Source of the DNA: Methylobacterium brachiatum | GTDB taxonomy: Bacteria > Pseudomonadota > Alphaproteobacteria > Rhizobiales > Beijerinckiaceae | Length of the DNA: 64,000 bases | Direction of reading: 5' to 3' | Assembly (NCBI RefSeq): GCF_020523825.1 | Contig: NZ_JAJALK010000010.1 | Coordinates: 124,001 to 188,000, forward strand | Notes under the pieces: generated by a model | Database searches by the model: none | Seen by the model: only the letters and a program-made list of their open reading frames with translations | Told to the model about the DNA's origin: nothing | Shown here: positions 19,153 through 27,378 of the stretch, one piece after another | Numbering within the stretch: position 1 is the stretch's first letter | Layout of the letters: each line of letters opens with the position of its first letter | Translations under genes and position numbers: made by a program

Positions 19153-20502
19153 TCAGGCCGTGCGCGGCGCCGGGGATGCCGCCGCCCGCTTGGCCGCGTC
19201 CCGCCGCAGGGCGGAGAGCACGATGAACATCAGGCCGGCCCCGATCGCCAGGCAGGCGGACAGGAACAGCATCGGCACGAGGTCGCTCTGGGTCTGGTCG
19301 CGGATGAACGGGACCATGTTCTGCGCGACGAACCCGCCGAGATTGCCGACCGAGTTGATCGCCGCGATCCCGGCCGCCGCCGTGGCCCCGCGCAGGAAGG
19401 TCGCGGGCATCGACCAGAAGACCGGCTGGGCCGAGAACGTCCCGGCCGCCGCCACGCACAGGCAGGCGAACTTCACCGCGTTGCCCGGCAGGATGACGCT
19501 GAGCGCGAGCCCGGTCGCCCCGACCAGGGCCGGCCCGACCACGTGCCAGGTCAGGGCGTTGCCCTGGGCGCCGGTGCGGGCGGCGTGGCGGGGGACCCAC
19601 CACAGGGCGACCGCGGTGGCGGCCCACGGGATGATGTTGAGGAAGCCGTTGGTCAGGTTCGAGACCCCGAACCCCTTGACCACCGTGGGCAGCCAGTAGC
19701 CCAGCCCGTAGGCGGCGAGCGGCAGCGAGACGTAGACCCCGGCCAGCATCAGCACGCGCTTGTCGAGGAGCGCCGCGAACGGATTGCCGTGATCCACGAG
19801 GCCGCCGCTCTCGCGCTCGGCCCGGAGCGTCTGGGCGAGCCAGGCGCGCTGGTCCTGGGACAGCCAGGGCGCCGTCTCGGGGCCGTTCGGCAGGATCAGG
19901 AGAACGACTGCGGTCATCAGGATCGCCGGCGCCCCCGTGGCCAGGAACACCCATTGCCAGCCGGCCAGCCCCAGGACCCCGTCGAGGCCGAGCAGGGCCC
20001 CGCCGATCGCCGCGCCGACGGCGTTGGCCACCGCGCTGGCGATCATGAACCAGCCGATCATCCGGGCCCGGTGCGCCTGCGGGAACCACAGCGTCAGCGC
20101 GAACAGCACCCCCGGGAAGAAGCCGGCCTCCGCGGCGCCGAGCAGGAAGCGCAGCACGTAGAACATCGCGGCGTTCTGGGTGAAGCCCAGCAGGATCGTG
20201 ACGATGCCCCAGGTGAACATGATCCGGGCGAACCAGACCCGGGCGCCGACCCGCTCCAGGAACACGTTGGCGGGCACCTCGAACAGGAAGTAGCCGAGGA
20301 AGAACAGCGACGCGCCGAGCCCGTAGGCGGTCTCGCTGAGACCCAGGCTGCCGACCATGTCCAGCTTGGCGTAGGAGACGTTCTGCCGGTCGATATAGGC
20401 GATCAGGTAGAGCAGGCCGAGCAACGGCATCAGCCGCAGGGTCACCGTGCGGACGGTGCTCTCGGCAAACTCCTCGCTAACCAGGGGCTGCGTGGGGGGC
20501 AT
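19153..20502 (-). CDS. MFS transporter, anion:cation symporter (ACS) family
   Basis: 449 aa from ATG at 20502, about 12 membrane segments. The first segment ending YLIAYIDRQNVSYAKLDM and LLGAAEAGFFPGVLFALTLWFP are strong signatures of the ACS family (tartrate, phthalate, nicotinate and glucarate permeases). The substrate is probably a small organic anion; which one cannot be read. Same strand as cobQ, 79 bases downstream of its stop in the opposite order, with no cobalamin link seen. Confidence 0.88.
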   Translation of the reverse strand: MPPTQPLVSEEFAESTVRTVTLRLMPLLGLLYLIAYIDRQNVSYAKLDMVGSLGLSETAYGLGASLFFLGYFLFEVPANVFLERVGARVWFARIMFTWGIVTILLGFTQNAAMFYVLRFLLGAAEAGFFPGVLFALTLWFPQAHRARMIGWFMIASAVANAVGAAIGGALLGLDGVLGLAGWQWVFLATGAPAILMTAVVLLILPNGPETAPWLSQDQRAWLAQTLRAERESGGLVDHGNPFAALLDKRVLMLAGVYVSLPLAAYGLGYWLPTVVKGFGVSNLTNGFLNIIPWAATAVALWWVPRHAARTGAQGNALTWHVVGPALVGATGLALSVILPGNAVKFACLCVAAAGTFSAQPVFWSMPATFLRGATAAAGIAAINSVGNLGGFVAQNMVPFIRDQTQSDLVPMLFLSACLAIGAGLMFIVLSALRRDAAKRAAASPAPRTA

Positions 20503-20581
20503 ATGGCGTTCCTCTGGACCCGTGCGGCCCCTCGTGGCGAGGGCCGGCATTACACAGAGTAATCCCTGGCCCGGCCCTCGC

Positions 20582-22039
20582 CTACCGGGCAAGCGCCAGG
20601 AGTCGGTCGCAGTCGACATGGGCCGCGATGTGTCGCGCCAGGCCGTCGAGCGCCGCCTCGACCCCGGCCTCGTAGCCCGCCCCCGCCGAGACCGTGCCGA
20701 GGCGGGTGAGCCAGGCGGCGCGCTGGGCATCGTGTGCGAACAGCCCGTGGACGTAGGTCCCGGCCACCAGCCCGTCCGCCGAGACCGCCCCGTCGACGCG
20801 CCCGTCGGCGAGGCGCAGCAGCGGCCGGGCCGCGTCGGGGCCGTGCGTGGCGCCGATATGCATCTCGTAGCCCGTAAACGGCACCGCATCGGGCAGGCTC
20901 GTGCCGGTGGCCGCGGCCAGCCGCTTGTCCGGTGTCATCACGGTCTCAACGTCGAGGAGCCCGAGCCCCGGCACCGTGCGGGGCGCCCCCTCGATCCCGT
21001 GCGGATCGGCGAGGCTGCGCCCCAGCATCTGGAAGCCGCCGCACAGGCCGAGCACCCGCCCGCCCCGGCGGACATGGGCGCGCAGGTCGATGTCCCAGCC
21101 CTCGGCCCGGAAGGCGTCGAGATCGTCGATCGTGGTCTTGGAGCCCGGCAGCAGCACCAGGGCGGCCTCGGCGGGGATCGGCGTTCCGGGGCGCACCAGC
21201 ACCACCGACACCCCGGGCTCGGCCCGGAGCGGGTCGAGGTCGTCGAAATTGGCGATGCGCGGCAGCACCGGCACCGCGACCGTGACGGTCCCGGCCGGGC
21301 GCGGCCCGGAGCCCGCGAGCCCGAGCACGTCCTCGGCCGGCAGGCGTGCGGCCTCGGGGAAGTGCGGCACCAGGCCGAGCGGCGCCCAGCCGGTCCGCTC
21401 GGCGATCAGCCGCATCCCGTCGGCGAACAGGCTCGGGTCGCCCCGGAAGCGGTTGACGATGAAGCCGGCGATCATCGCGGCGTCCTCCGGGTCGATCACC
21501 GCCTTCGTGCCGACGAGGCTGGCGATCACGCCGCCCCGGTCGATGTCGCCGACCAGCACCACCGGCGTGTCGGTGGCCCGGGCAAAGCCCATATTGGCGA
21601 TGTCGCCGGCCCGGAGGTTCACCTCCGAGGCCGAGCCCGCGCCCTCGACCAGGACCAGGTCGGCCTCGTCCGTCAGTCGCGAAAAGCTGTCCAGGACGGC
21701 GTGCATCAGCCGCGGCTTCCAGGCCTGGTAGTCGCGCGCCTTCACGGTGGCGACCATGCGCCCCTGCACCACCACCTGGGAGCCGACCTCGCTCTGGGGC
21801 TTGAGCAGGACCGGGTTCATGTGCACCGAGGGCGGCACCCGGGCGGCCCGGGCCTGGAGCGCCTGGGCGCGGCCGATCTCGCCGCCATCCGGCGTGACGG
21901 CGGCGTTGTTCGACATGTTCTGCGGCTTGAACGGCCGCACCCGCAGACCCCTCTCGGTGAAGGCGCGCGCCAGCCCCGCCACGAGCAGCGACTTGCCGAC
22001 ATCGGAGCCGGTGCCCTGGATCATCAGGGCCCGCTTCAT
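20582..22039 (-). CDS. cobQ: cobyric acid synthase (glutamine-hydrolysing)
   Basis: 485 aa. It amidates adenosylcobyrinic acid a,c-diamide at four positions using glutamine and ATP. N-terminal P-loop domain: MIQGTGSDVGKSLLVAGLAR and RPFKPQNMSNNAAVTP; the middle has SAGD-like DIDRGGVIASLVGT; the C-terminal class I amidotransferase domain has the nucleophile in LGLCGGFQMLG. Length is typical. ATG at 22039. Downstream of cobO/cobU on the same strand, but separated from them by two plus-strand genes. Confidence 0.95.
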   Translation of the reverse strand: MKRALMIQGTGSDVGKSLLVAGLARAFTERGLRVRPFKPQNMSNNAAVTPDGGEIGRAQALQARAARVPPSVHMNPVLLKPQSEVGSQVVVQGRMVATVKARDYQAWKPRLMHAVLDSFSRLTDEADLVLVEGAGSASEVNLRAGDIANMGFARATDTPVVLVGDIDRGGVIASLVGTKAVIDPEDAAMIAGFIVNRFRGDPSLFADGMRLIAERTGWAPLGLVPHFPEAARLPAEDVLGLAGSGPRPAGTVTVAVPVLPRIANFDDLDPLRAEPGVSVVLVRPGTPIPAEAALVLLPGSKTTIDDLDAFRAEGWDIDLRAHVRRGGRVLGLCGGFQMLGRSLADPHGIEGAPRTVPGLGLLDVETVMTPDKRLAAATGTSLPDAVPFTGYEMHIGATHGPDAARPLLRLADGRVDGAVSADGLVAGTYVHGLFAHDAQRAAWLTRLGTVSAGAGYEAGVEAALDGLARHIAAHVDCDRLLALAR

Positions 22040-22101
22040 CGCGAGCCTTGCCGGTCAATCGGCATCGTCACATCCTGGGCGCCAGACGAATCGAGCCCGC
22101 C

Positions 22102-22476
22102 GTGGACCTGACCTTTCCGATCGAGTTCAATGTCACGGGCACGCCCGTCTCGCTACAGGCCAAACGCGCCCGATCCAAGGAGGCTTGGAAGGAGAAGGTC
22201 AGGGCGGCGAGCCGCGAGGTCCTTCCGGACGGTCATTTCGCGACCGAGCGGCCGGTCGCCGTGACGCTCTACTACTTCACGGCCGTTCCCCGCACGGGGG
22301 ACATCGACAACATCCTCAAGCCGACGCTGGATGCGCTGATCCGGCACGTCTACCTCAATGACGGGCAGGTCGAGCGCATCGTCGCCCAGAAATTCAAGCC
22401 CGACGACGTGTTCCCGTTCACCGCGCCGAGCCCCGTCCTGGCCGAGGCGCTACAGAGCGTGCGGCCCGTCGTCTAG
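22102..22476 (+). CDS. RusA-family crossover junction endodeoxyribonuclease
   Basis: 124 aa from the GTG at 22102. RusA resolves Holliday junctions as a dimer using an Asp-rich site; the signature DIDNILKPTLDALI is intact, as are LTFPIEFNVTGTPVSLQAK at the N terminus and the later DDVFPFTAP. Most RusA genes are phage-borne, and this one stands between cobQ and cobO on the opposite strand. The next gene begins 35 bases downstream on the same strand, suggesting a two-gene unit. An upstream TTG at 22048 is possible but adds no family sequence. Confidence 0.82.
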   Translation: MDLTFPIEFNVTGTPVSLQAKRARSKEAWKEKVRAASREVLPDGHFATERPVAVTLYYFTAVPRTGDIDNILKPTLDALIRHVYLNDGQVERIVAQKFKPDDVFPFTAPSPVLAEALQSVRPVV

Positions 22477-22511
22477 ATCAGGTTATCCGACGATCCCTTC
22501 GAGGACCTGAC

Positions 22512-23162
22512 ATGAGCGCGACGGAACGCGAACAGCGAGTGCTCGATCTCATCACGCCGCGCCTGAAGGCGGAAGGCTACGAGGTGTTCACGCACCCGTC
22601 GCGCGGCCTGTTGCCGGCTTTCATGCAGGATTACCAGCCGGATGCTATCGCGCTCGGCCGTCCGAAGAACATCGCCATCCAGATCGCCCGCGACGCGGCC
22701 ACCGAACGCCCGAAGGCTGCGGCGCTGACCGAGCGTTTCGCGGCGAGTCCGGACTGGGAATTGCGCATCGTGTACGCACCGGAGGGGAGCGACGACCGCC
22801 CGGTGCCCGGCGTGTCCCGCGATGCGATTCCCACCGCCATCGCGCGGGTCGAGTCCCTGCTGGCTGCGGACCAGCCCGAAGCGGCCCTGCTGCTGGGCTG
22901 GTCGGTCCTCGAAGCCGTCGGCCGCCTGCTCCTGCCCGGAGACGTGTCGCGCCCGCAACCGGCCGGCCAGCTTCTGGAGCGGATGGCAATGCAGGGGATC
23001 GTGACGCCGGACGAGGCCGACCGACTGCGACAGCTTGCAGCCCTGCGCAACCAGGTCGCCCATGGCGCCCTGCGGGTCGCGGTGCCGGGTGAGGCCGTCG
23101 CAGATCTGATCGCGATCTTGCGCGAGGTGCTCGCGGAGAGCGAGGTCGCCGCGGAGCCATAG
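22512..23162 (+). CDS. two-domain protein: restriction-endonuclease-like N terminus and HEPN-like C terminus
   Basis: 216 aa. Residues 1-90 alternate strands and helices in the way of a PD-(D/E)XK fold (YQPDAIALGRPKNIAIQIAR), but the usual E-x-K is replaced by Q-I-A, so nuclease activity is doubtful. Residues 115-205 form a helical domain with LRNQVAHG, the R-x4-H motif of HEPN RNases and nucleotidyltransferase partners. Families with this N-terminal domain are named REase_AHJR-like from memory. It follows the RusA gene closely. ATG at 22512; its stop is 6 bases from the convergent cobO stop. Role unknown; a nucleic-acid conflict role is inference. Confidence 0.7.
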   Translation: MSATEREQRVLDLITPRLKAEGYEVFTHPSRGLLPAFMQDYQPDAIALGRPKNIAIQIARDAATERPKAAALTERFAASPDWELRIVYAPEGSDDRPVPGVSRDAIPTAIARVESLLAADQPEAALLLGWSVLEAVGRLLLPGDVSRPQPAGQLLERMAMQGIVTPDEADRLRQLAALRNQVAHGALRVAVPGEAVADLIAILREVLAESEVAAEP

Positions 23163-23168
23163 ACGGCT

Positions 23169-23771
23169 TCAGAACTCGATCCCCTCCTGGGCCTTCACGC
23201 CGGCCGAGAAATGGTGCTTCACGCTGCCCATCTCGGTGACGAGGTCGGCGGCCTCGATCAGGGCCGGCTTGGCGTTGCGGCCGGTGACGACCACGTGCAG
23301 GTCCGGCCGGCGGCGCGTGAGGGCGGCGACCACCGCGTCGAGGTCGAGATAATCGTAGCGCAGGGCGATGTTGAGCTCGTCGAGGACGAGCAGGCGGATC
23401 GTGGGATCGGCCATGAGGCCCTCGGCCACGGCCCAGGCGTGGCGGCAGGCGGCGATGTCCCGGGCCTTGTCCTGGGTCTCCCAGGTGAACCCCTCCCCCA
23501 GCGTGTGCCAGGCGACCCGGTCGCCGAACACCGCGACCGCGTGGCGCTCGCCGGTATCCCAGCCGCCCTTGATGAACTGCACCATGCCGACCCGCCAGCC
23601 GCGGCCGAGCGCCCGCAGCATCAGCCCGAGCGCCGCGGTGCTCTTGCCCTTTCCGGGTCCGGTATGGACCATCAGCAGGCCCTTCTCGAGGGTCTTGGCC
23701 GCCACCTCGGCGTCCTGCACGGCCTTGCGCTTCTCCATCTTCTCCCGATGACGGGTCGCGTCGTCGCTCAT
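23169..23771 (-). CDS. cobO: cob(I)yrinic acid a,c-diamide adenosyltransferase
   Basis: 200 aa CobA/CobO/BtuR family enzyme that adds the 5'-deoxyadenosyl group to reduced corrinoid. P-loop GPGKGKSTAALGLMLRALG, then VGMVQFIKGGW and LLVLDELNIALRYDYLD. The N-terminal charged helix (REKMEKRKAVQDAEVA) is typical. ATG at 23771 overlaps the cobU stop (ATGA), so the genes are coupled. Confidence 0.95.
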   Translation of the reverse strand: MSDDATRHREKMEKRKAVQDAEVAAKTLEKGLLMVHTGPGKGKSTAALGLMLRALGRGWRVGMVQFIKGGWDTGERHAVAVFGDRVAWHTLGEGFTWETQDKARDIAACRHAWAVAEGLMADPTIRLLVLDELNIALRYDYLDLDAVVAALTRRRPDLHVVVTGRNAKPALIEAADLVTEMGSVKHHFSAGVKAQEGIEF

Positions 23772-24334
23772 GCGGAGGCTCCGGGCATGGGGGCTTGAAT
23801 CGGGGCTTGAAGGGGGGCTTGCGGCTTCACGACCAGCGGCAGGCCAGCCACGGTGAGCACCACCCGGTCGGCCCGGGCGGCGAGCCGCTGGTGCAGGCGC
23901 CCGGCCTCGTCGCGGAAGCGGCGGGCGAGGGCGTTGTCCGGCACGATCCCGAGCCCGACCTCGTTGCCGACCAGCACCAAAGGCCCCGGTGCCTGCCCGC
24001 AGGCGGCAAGCAGTTGCGCGACGGCCGCCGCCACATCGGCCTCCGCCAGGATCAGGTTGGTGAGCCAGAGGGTGAGGCAATCGACCAGGACGGGCCCCTC
24101 CGCCGCCGCCACCGCCTCCGGCAGGGCGAGCGGCACGTCGCGGGTCTGCCAGGATCCGGTGCGCCGGGCCCGATGCTGGGCGATGCGCGCGACCATCTCG
24201 TCGTCGAAGGCCTGCGCGGTGGCGAGATAGAGCCACGGGCCGGGACAGGCCTCGATCAGCCCCTCCGCGTAGGCGCTCTTGCCGGAACGCGCCCCGCCGA
24301 GGACGAGGGTCATGCGGGGCGGGATCTGCACCAT
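23768..24334 (-). CDS. cobU: bifunctional adenosylcobinamide kinase / adenosylcobinamide-phosphate guanylyltransferase
   Basis: 188 aa (also called cobP). It phosphorylates adenosylcobinamide and then transfers GMP to activate it for nucleotide-loop assembly. P-loop LVLGGARSGKSAYAE at the N terminus, the GMP-accepting His in IAQHRARR, and VDCLTLWLTNL plus VGNEVGLGIVPDNALARRFRD. I took ATG at 24334; the ATG closer to LVLGG (24313) is also possible. The C-terminal tail contains repeats of QAP. It appears to be first in the cobU-cobO transcript. Confidence 0.93.
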   Translation of the reverse strand: MVQIPPRMTLVLGGARSGKSAYAEGLIEACPGPWLYLATAQAFDDEMVARIAQHRARRTGSWQTRDVPLALPEAVAAAEGPVLVDCLTLWLTNLILAEADVAAAVAQLLAACGQAPGPLVLVGNEVGLGIVPDNALARRFRDEAGRLHQRLAARADRVVLTVAGLPLVVKPQAPLQAPIQAPMPGASA

Positions 24335-24440
24335 GCCCCTCCATCGCCCCAACCCGTCCCGCGGTCAAACGCGCGCTACCATGCGGATCGACGGTTGCCG
24401 GACGCGCCGCCGCCGACTATAGAACCCCGGCCTAGCCAAA

Positions 24441-24516
24441 GCGCCCTTCGTCTAGCGGTCCAGGACGTCGCCCTTTCACGGCGAAAACACGGGTTCGATT
24501 CCCGTAGGGCGCGCCA
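24441..24516 (+). tRNA. tRNA-Glu (anticodon TTC)
   Basis: A full cloverleaf can be drawn: acceptor arm GCGCCCT (24441-24447) with AGGGCGC (24506-24512), anticodon loop CTTTCAC giving TTC, T arm with GGGTTCGATTCCC, discriminator G and encoded CCA. Accessory DNA begins right after it, a common setting for island insertion. Confidence 0.96.
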
Positions 24517-24896
24517 ACAAAATCAAGCACTTAGCTGAATTTGCTGGCGCGGCTCACATTCCGGTCTCACATAGCTTGGGTTCGACGGCTGGTGTGGCTG
24601 TAGCTAGCGCGCGTCGACGAGAGAGACGTTGCTAGCGTGGCCGGCCAGGCAGTGGCGGGAACCTCGCGGTTTCACACGACCACGATGCCGCTGTCGTTGG
24701 TGGTTGGTCCCGGAGCCACGGCGGAGCCAATTGACCGAAAGATCGCATCAACGGAGTGTGGCAGCATGCCGCGCGACGTTGAGAGGCTCCGGGCAGGCGT
24801 CACGTTGAGCACCGCGAGGACCAGGGGAGTGCAATGATACGGTTTGCGACTGCGCCTCTGATCCCGAGCGCCAAGAAGGAAGAAGTTGAGTCACCG
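24517..24896. other. non-coding or unrecognised stretch after tRNA-Glu
   Basis: About 380 bases with less extreme composition than the cobalamin genes. Short frames (for example 24637-24837) have no features I can support. No copy of the tRNA 3' end was spotted by eye. Confidence 0.4.
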
Positions 24897-24919
24897 ATGG
24901 CAAATGACGACACGCTCGC

Positions 24920-24941
24920 TAGTGCACTGACTCATTCGGAT
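24920..24941. repeat. left terminal inverted repeat of the IS630 element
   Basis: 22 bases starting at the duplicated TA; it pairs with 26039-26060 with three mismatches. Confidence 0.82.
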
Positions 24942-26002
24942 GGTGCAGCGTTGCCATTGACGGCATCGAGGATGGCGGCGGCCGGCTTGGTCCAGACGAA
25001 GGGCTTCGGCCTGTCGTTGTGCTCGGCAATGTAGCGGTTGATCGCAGCCTGAAGGTCGACGATCCCGCTGAAGCTGCCCCGCTTCAGCCTGCGCCGGGTC
25101 AGGGCCGAGAAGAAGCCCTCGACGGCGTTCATCCATGAGGCCGAGGTCGGGGTGAAGTGGAAGATCCAGCGCGGATGCCGGGCTAGCCAGGCCCGTACCT
25201 TCGGGTGCTTGTGGGTGGCATAGTTGTCCAGGATCACGTGGATCAATTTGCCGGCCGGCACCGCCGCCTCGATGGTGTTGAGGAAGCGCAGGAACTCGTC
25301 GTGGCGGTGACGCTGCATGCAGCGGCCGATCACGGTGCCCTCCAGCACGTCGAGCGCGGCAAACAGCGTCGTGGTGCCGTGACGGACGTAATCGTGGGTC
25401 TGGGTTTCGGGACGACCTGGCGTGACGGGTCGGCTTGGGCGGGTGCGCTCCAGGGCCTGGATCTGGCTCTTCTCGTCGAGCGAGAGCACGACGGCGTGGC
25501 GCGGCGGATCCATGTAGAGGCCGACGATGTCCTCGACCTTCTCGGCGAAGGCCGGATCGTTGGAGCGCTTGAAGCTGCGGACCCGATGCGGCTGGAGGCG
25601 GTGGGCATCCCAGATGCGCTGGACCGACCGCAAGGAGATCCCGATGGCTTGCGCCAGGGCGCGGCCGGTCCAGTGAGTGACCTCACCGGGCGGCTCGGAG
25701 CAGGTCAGGGCGAGCACCTCGGCGACGGTGTCGGTGGAGTGAGGCGGCTTGCCGGGCGGACGGGTTTTATCGCGCAAGAGGCCCTCGACGCCTTCTTCGG
25801 CGTAGCGCTGTTGCCAGCGCCAGACGGCTGGCCGGCTGACACCGGCCTGGTGGGCGACGTCGAGGACGGAGAGGCGTTCGGCCGAGAGCAGGACGATGCG
25901 GGCGCGCTGGATGTGCTTGAGAGGCCGGGCCCGATCGACGACGATGGCGGACAGGCGCGCCAGGTCGGCGGCGCTGGGGATCACGCAGACAGTCTGAGCC
26001 AT
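24932..26002 (-). CDS. IS630-family transposase (DDE type)
   Basis: 356 aa. The N-terminal half has HTH segments (LDVAHQAGVSRPAVWRWQQRY and ALAQAIGISLRSVQRIW). The DDE catalytic residues are seen in VVLSLDEKSQIQA, HVILDNYATHKHP and TSASWMNAVEGFFSAL. Full length with no frameshift, so the element may be active. ATG at 26002. Confidence 0.95.
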   Translation of the reverse strand: MAQTVCVIPSAADLARLSAIVVDRARPLKHIQRARIVLLSAERLSVLDVAHQAGVSRPAVWRWQQRYAEEGVEGLLRDKTRPPGKPPHSTDTVAEVLALTCSEPPGEVTHWTGRALAQAIGISLRSVQRIWDAHRLQPHRVRSFKRSNDPAFAEKVEDIVGLYMDPPRHAVVLSLDEKSQIQALERTRPSRPVTPGRPETQTHDYVRHGTTTLFAALDVLEGTVIGRCMQRHRHDEFLRFLNTIEAAVPAGKLIHVILDNYATHKHPKVRAWLARHPRWIFHFTPTSASWMNAVEGFFSALTRRRLKRGSFSGIVDLQAAINRYIAEHNDRPKPFVWTKPAAAILDAVNGNAAPSE

Positions 26003-26038
26003 GCCTCAGACTCGCATGCCTCACGCGCCTTGTGAATC

Positions 26039-26060
26039 CTCTGAATGCGTCAATGCACTA
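26039..26060. repeat. right terminal inverted repeat of the IS630 element
   Basis: Reverse complement of the left repeat with three differences; ends in the second TA copy at 26059-26060. Confidence 0.82.
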
Positions 26061-26608
26061 GGGCCTTGGCCAACGTTAGGCACCAGCGCGAGAGCCTTGA
26101 GGCTGAGTACGAGCGCGTGAGCGGCGAGCTGACGAAGCTCCGTCTCGCTGAGCGGTCACTTGCATCTATCGTGGAAGGCACACCGCTGGACGAGCCTGCC
26201 GACGATCTGTCAACTCGTCGTCGCGCGCCAGCGAGCGTGGACCGGCCTCGTGGTAGCCGTGGCCCCCGGGGACCGCGCGCCAACTCTGCCAAGGGGCGGT
26301 TAAAGGCGCTCCTTGAGGAAGCTGGTTCTGAGGGTCTGACGCACGCCGAGATCAGCGAGCGCCTGACAGACGTGGCGGCCACCACCCTGAACACGTACCT
26401 CAGCGTGATGGCTAACAGCGGCGAATTAGAGCGGCAGGGCGATAAGTACCGGGCCGGTGCTCCGGCGGCGAGCGCAGCGGAGGAAGGCGCTGTTGAAGAC
26501 GATCATGAAGACCGCGAAAAGGCTGAGGCCGCCGAGTAGCCTCGCCAGTCTTGCGCTGCTCTGTTGACAGGTTGCGCCTGCAGGACAGCGAAGGCTATGC
26601 GGGCTCGG

Positions 26609-26684
26609 GGGCCTGTAGCTCAATGGTTAGAGCCGACCGCTCATAACGGTCTGGTTGCAGGTTCGAGTCCTGCCGGGCCCACCA
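26609..26684 (+). tRNA. tRNA with CAT anticodon, probably tRNA-Ile2 (elongator tRNA-Met possible)
   Basis: Acceptor GGGCCTG (26609-26615) pairs with CGGGCCC (26674-26680), discriminator A, encoded CCA. The anticodon stem GACCG/CGGTC closes the loop CTCATAA, giving CAT. The body resembles lysidine-modified tRNA-Ile2 more than the usual alphaproteobacterial elongator tRNA-Met, but anticodon alone does not decide. Confidence 0.92.
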
Positions 26685-26841
26685 TATCGAAGCCGCCGGC
26701 GTCATCTTCATCGACGAGAACGGCGAGGGGCTGCGGGTGCGACCACGGAAAGCGGCATCCGATGCAACCTAGAGCGTCTTGCGTACTGACTTAGTGGAAA
26801 TACGCCCTAGGTCACTCGCCCACAGGTTGCGAGGAGCGCCG

Positions 26842-27024
26842 ATGTCCGAGAGCCCCAGCCACGTTCAAGGCTACCGCGAGACGAAGGCGGCAAAGGCTGC
26901 CGACAGGTACGATCAAGCGAACGAAGTCTGGGCGGAGGTCGAGGCGGAACGTCGAGCCGTCAACGAGCGGACAGCAAAGTTACGTGCGATGCGGCTGGCC
27001 CGCGAGAGTGAAGCGTCCTCGTAG
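26842..27024 (+). CDS. small hydrophilic helical protein
   Basis: 60 aa from ATG at 26842, preceded by GCGAGGAGC. Highly charged and probably one or two helices (AKAADRYDQANEVWAEVEAE, then VNERTAKLRAMRLARES). No known family recognised. Its stop is followed at once by the start of the next gene, so the two are co-translated. An upstream in-frame start (26779) adds only unlikely sequence. Confidence 0.5.
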   Translation: MSESPSHVQGYRETKAAKAADRYDQANEVWAEVEAERRAVNERTAKLRAMRLARESEASS

Positions 27025-27309
27025 ATGAGGACGAGCCGCGTTCTGGCCGCTGCCCTCCTGCTGATCTCCTGCACTGCTGCGGCCGCCGCGTGTCAGTGCA
27101 CCGGCTGCGGCTGCAAGGGCGGCCCAGGCTTCCGCGGGCCGAACGGCCGGTGCGTCAGCTACAAGCAGCTCGACAAGGTGTGTGGATCGCCGCCGACTTC
27201 GAAGTGCGTCTTCGAGCGCCACAAGCAAGAGTGCGAGCACGAAGGCGCGATGCCGGACGAGAAGGGCATGGAGCGCTACCGCCGTAGCATCGAAACCATC
27301 ACACACTGA
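27025..27309 (+). CDS. small exported cysteine-rich protein, possible lipoprotein
   Basis: 94 aa. The N-terminal signal is clear (MRTSRVLAAALLLISCTAAA) and LISC fits a lipobox, although cleavage after the Ala run is also possible. The mature part has many cysteines (CQCTGCGCKGG, RCVSYKQLDKVCG, KCVFERHKQECEHEG), enough for several disulfides or a metal site. It begins at the base after the previous stop. Function unknown. Confidence 0.65.
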   Translation: MRTSRVLAAALLLISCTAAAAACQCTGCGCKGGPGFRGPNGRCVSYKQLDKVCGSPPTSKCVFERHKQECEHEGAMPDEKGMERYRRSIETITH

Positions 27310-27378
27310 CCGACGCCGACGCGATCTCTATCAACGAGAGCGGCCGAAGGGCAGTGCTTAGGAAAGCGCATTCGAAGC

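Larger units (their letters stand above)
24920..26060 (-). mobile_element. IS630-family insertion sequence
   Basis: Bounded by TA on both sides, the IS630 target duplication. The left end TAGTGCACTGACTCATTC and the reverse complement of the right end TAGTGCATTGACGCATTC agree at 19 of the first 22 positions as terminal inverted repeats. It carries one transposase gene on the minus strand and appears intact. The insertion point is codon 8/9 of a small plus-strand gene. Confidence 0.9.
24897..26539 (+). pseudogene. small coiled-coil / winged-helix-like gene interrupted by the IS630 element
   Basis: The ATG at 24897 begins MANDDTLA and stops at the element's left TA (24920/24921). Removing the element and one TA copy joins GCT to AGG at 26060 in frame, giving MANDDTLA-RALANVRHQRES and a 167-aa protein ending at 26539. 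The restored protein has a coiled-coil N terminus (residues about 10-45), a basic Pro/Arg/Gly linker, and a winged-helix-like C-terminal part (LKALLEEAGSEGLTHAEISERL, then LNTYLSVMANSGELERQG). An acidic tail follows. The downstream 160 codons are intact and could still be translated from a new start near the right end of the element. Confidence 0.85.

Noticed and set aside
20447..22111. 554-codon plus-strand frame opposite cobQ
   Set aside because: Antisense to a full cobyric acid synthase; composition is a by-product of high GC.
22040..24440. Cobalamin riboswitch before cob genes
   Set aside because: I looked upstream of cobQ and cobU for the B12-box and found no convincing match. A covariance search would settle it.
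24517..24896. 66-codon frame at 24637-24837 and attachment-site repeats after tRNA-Glu
   Set aside because: The frame shows no signal, motif or ribosome-binding site, and no second copy of the tRNA 3' end was seen in the window.
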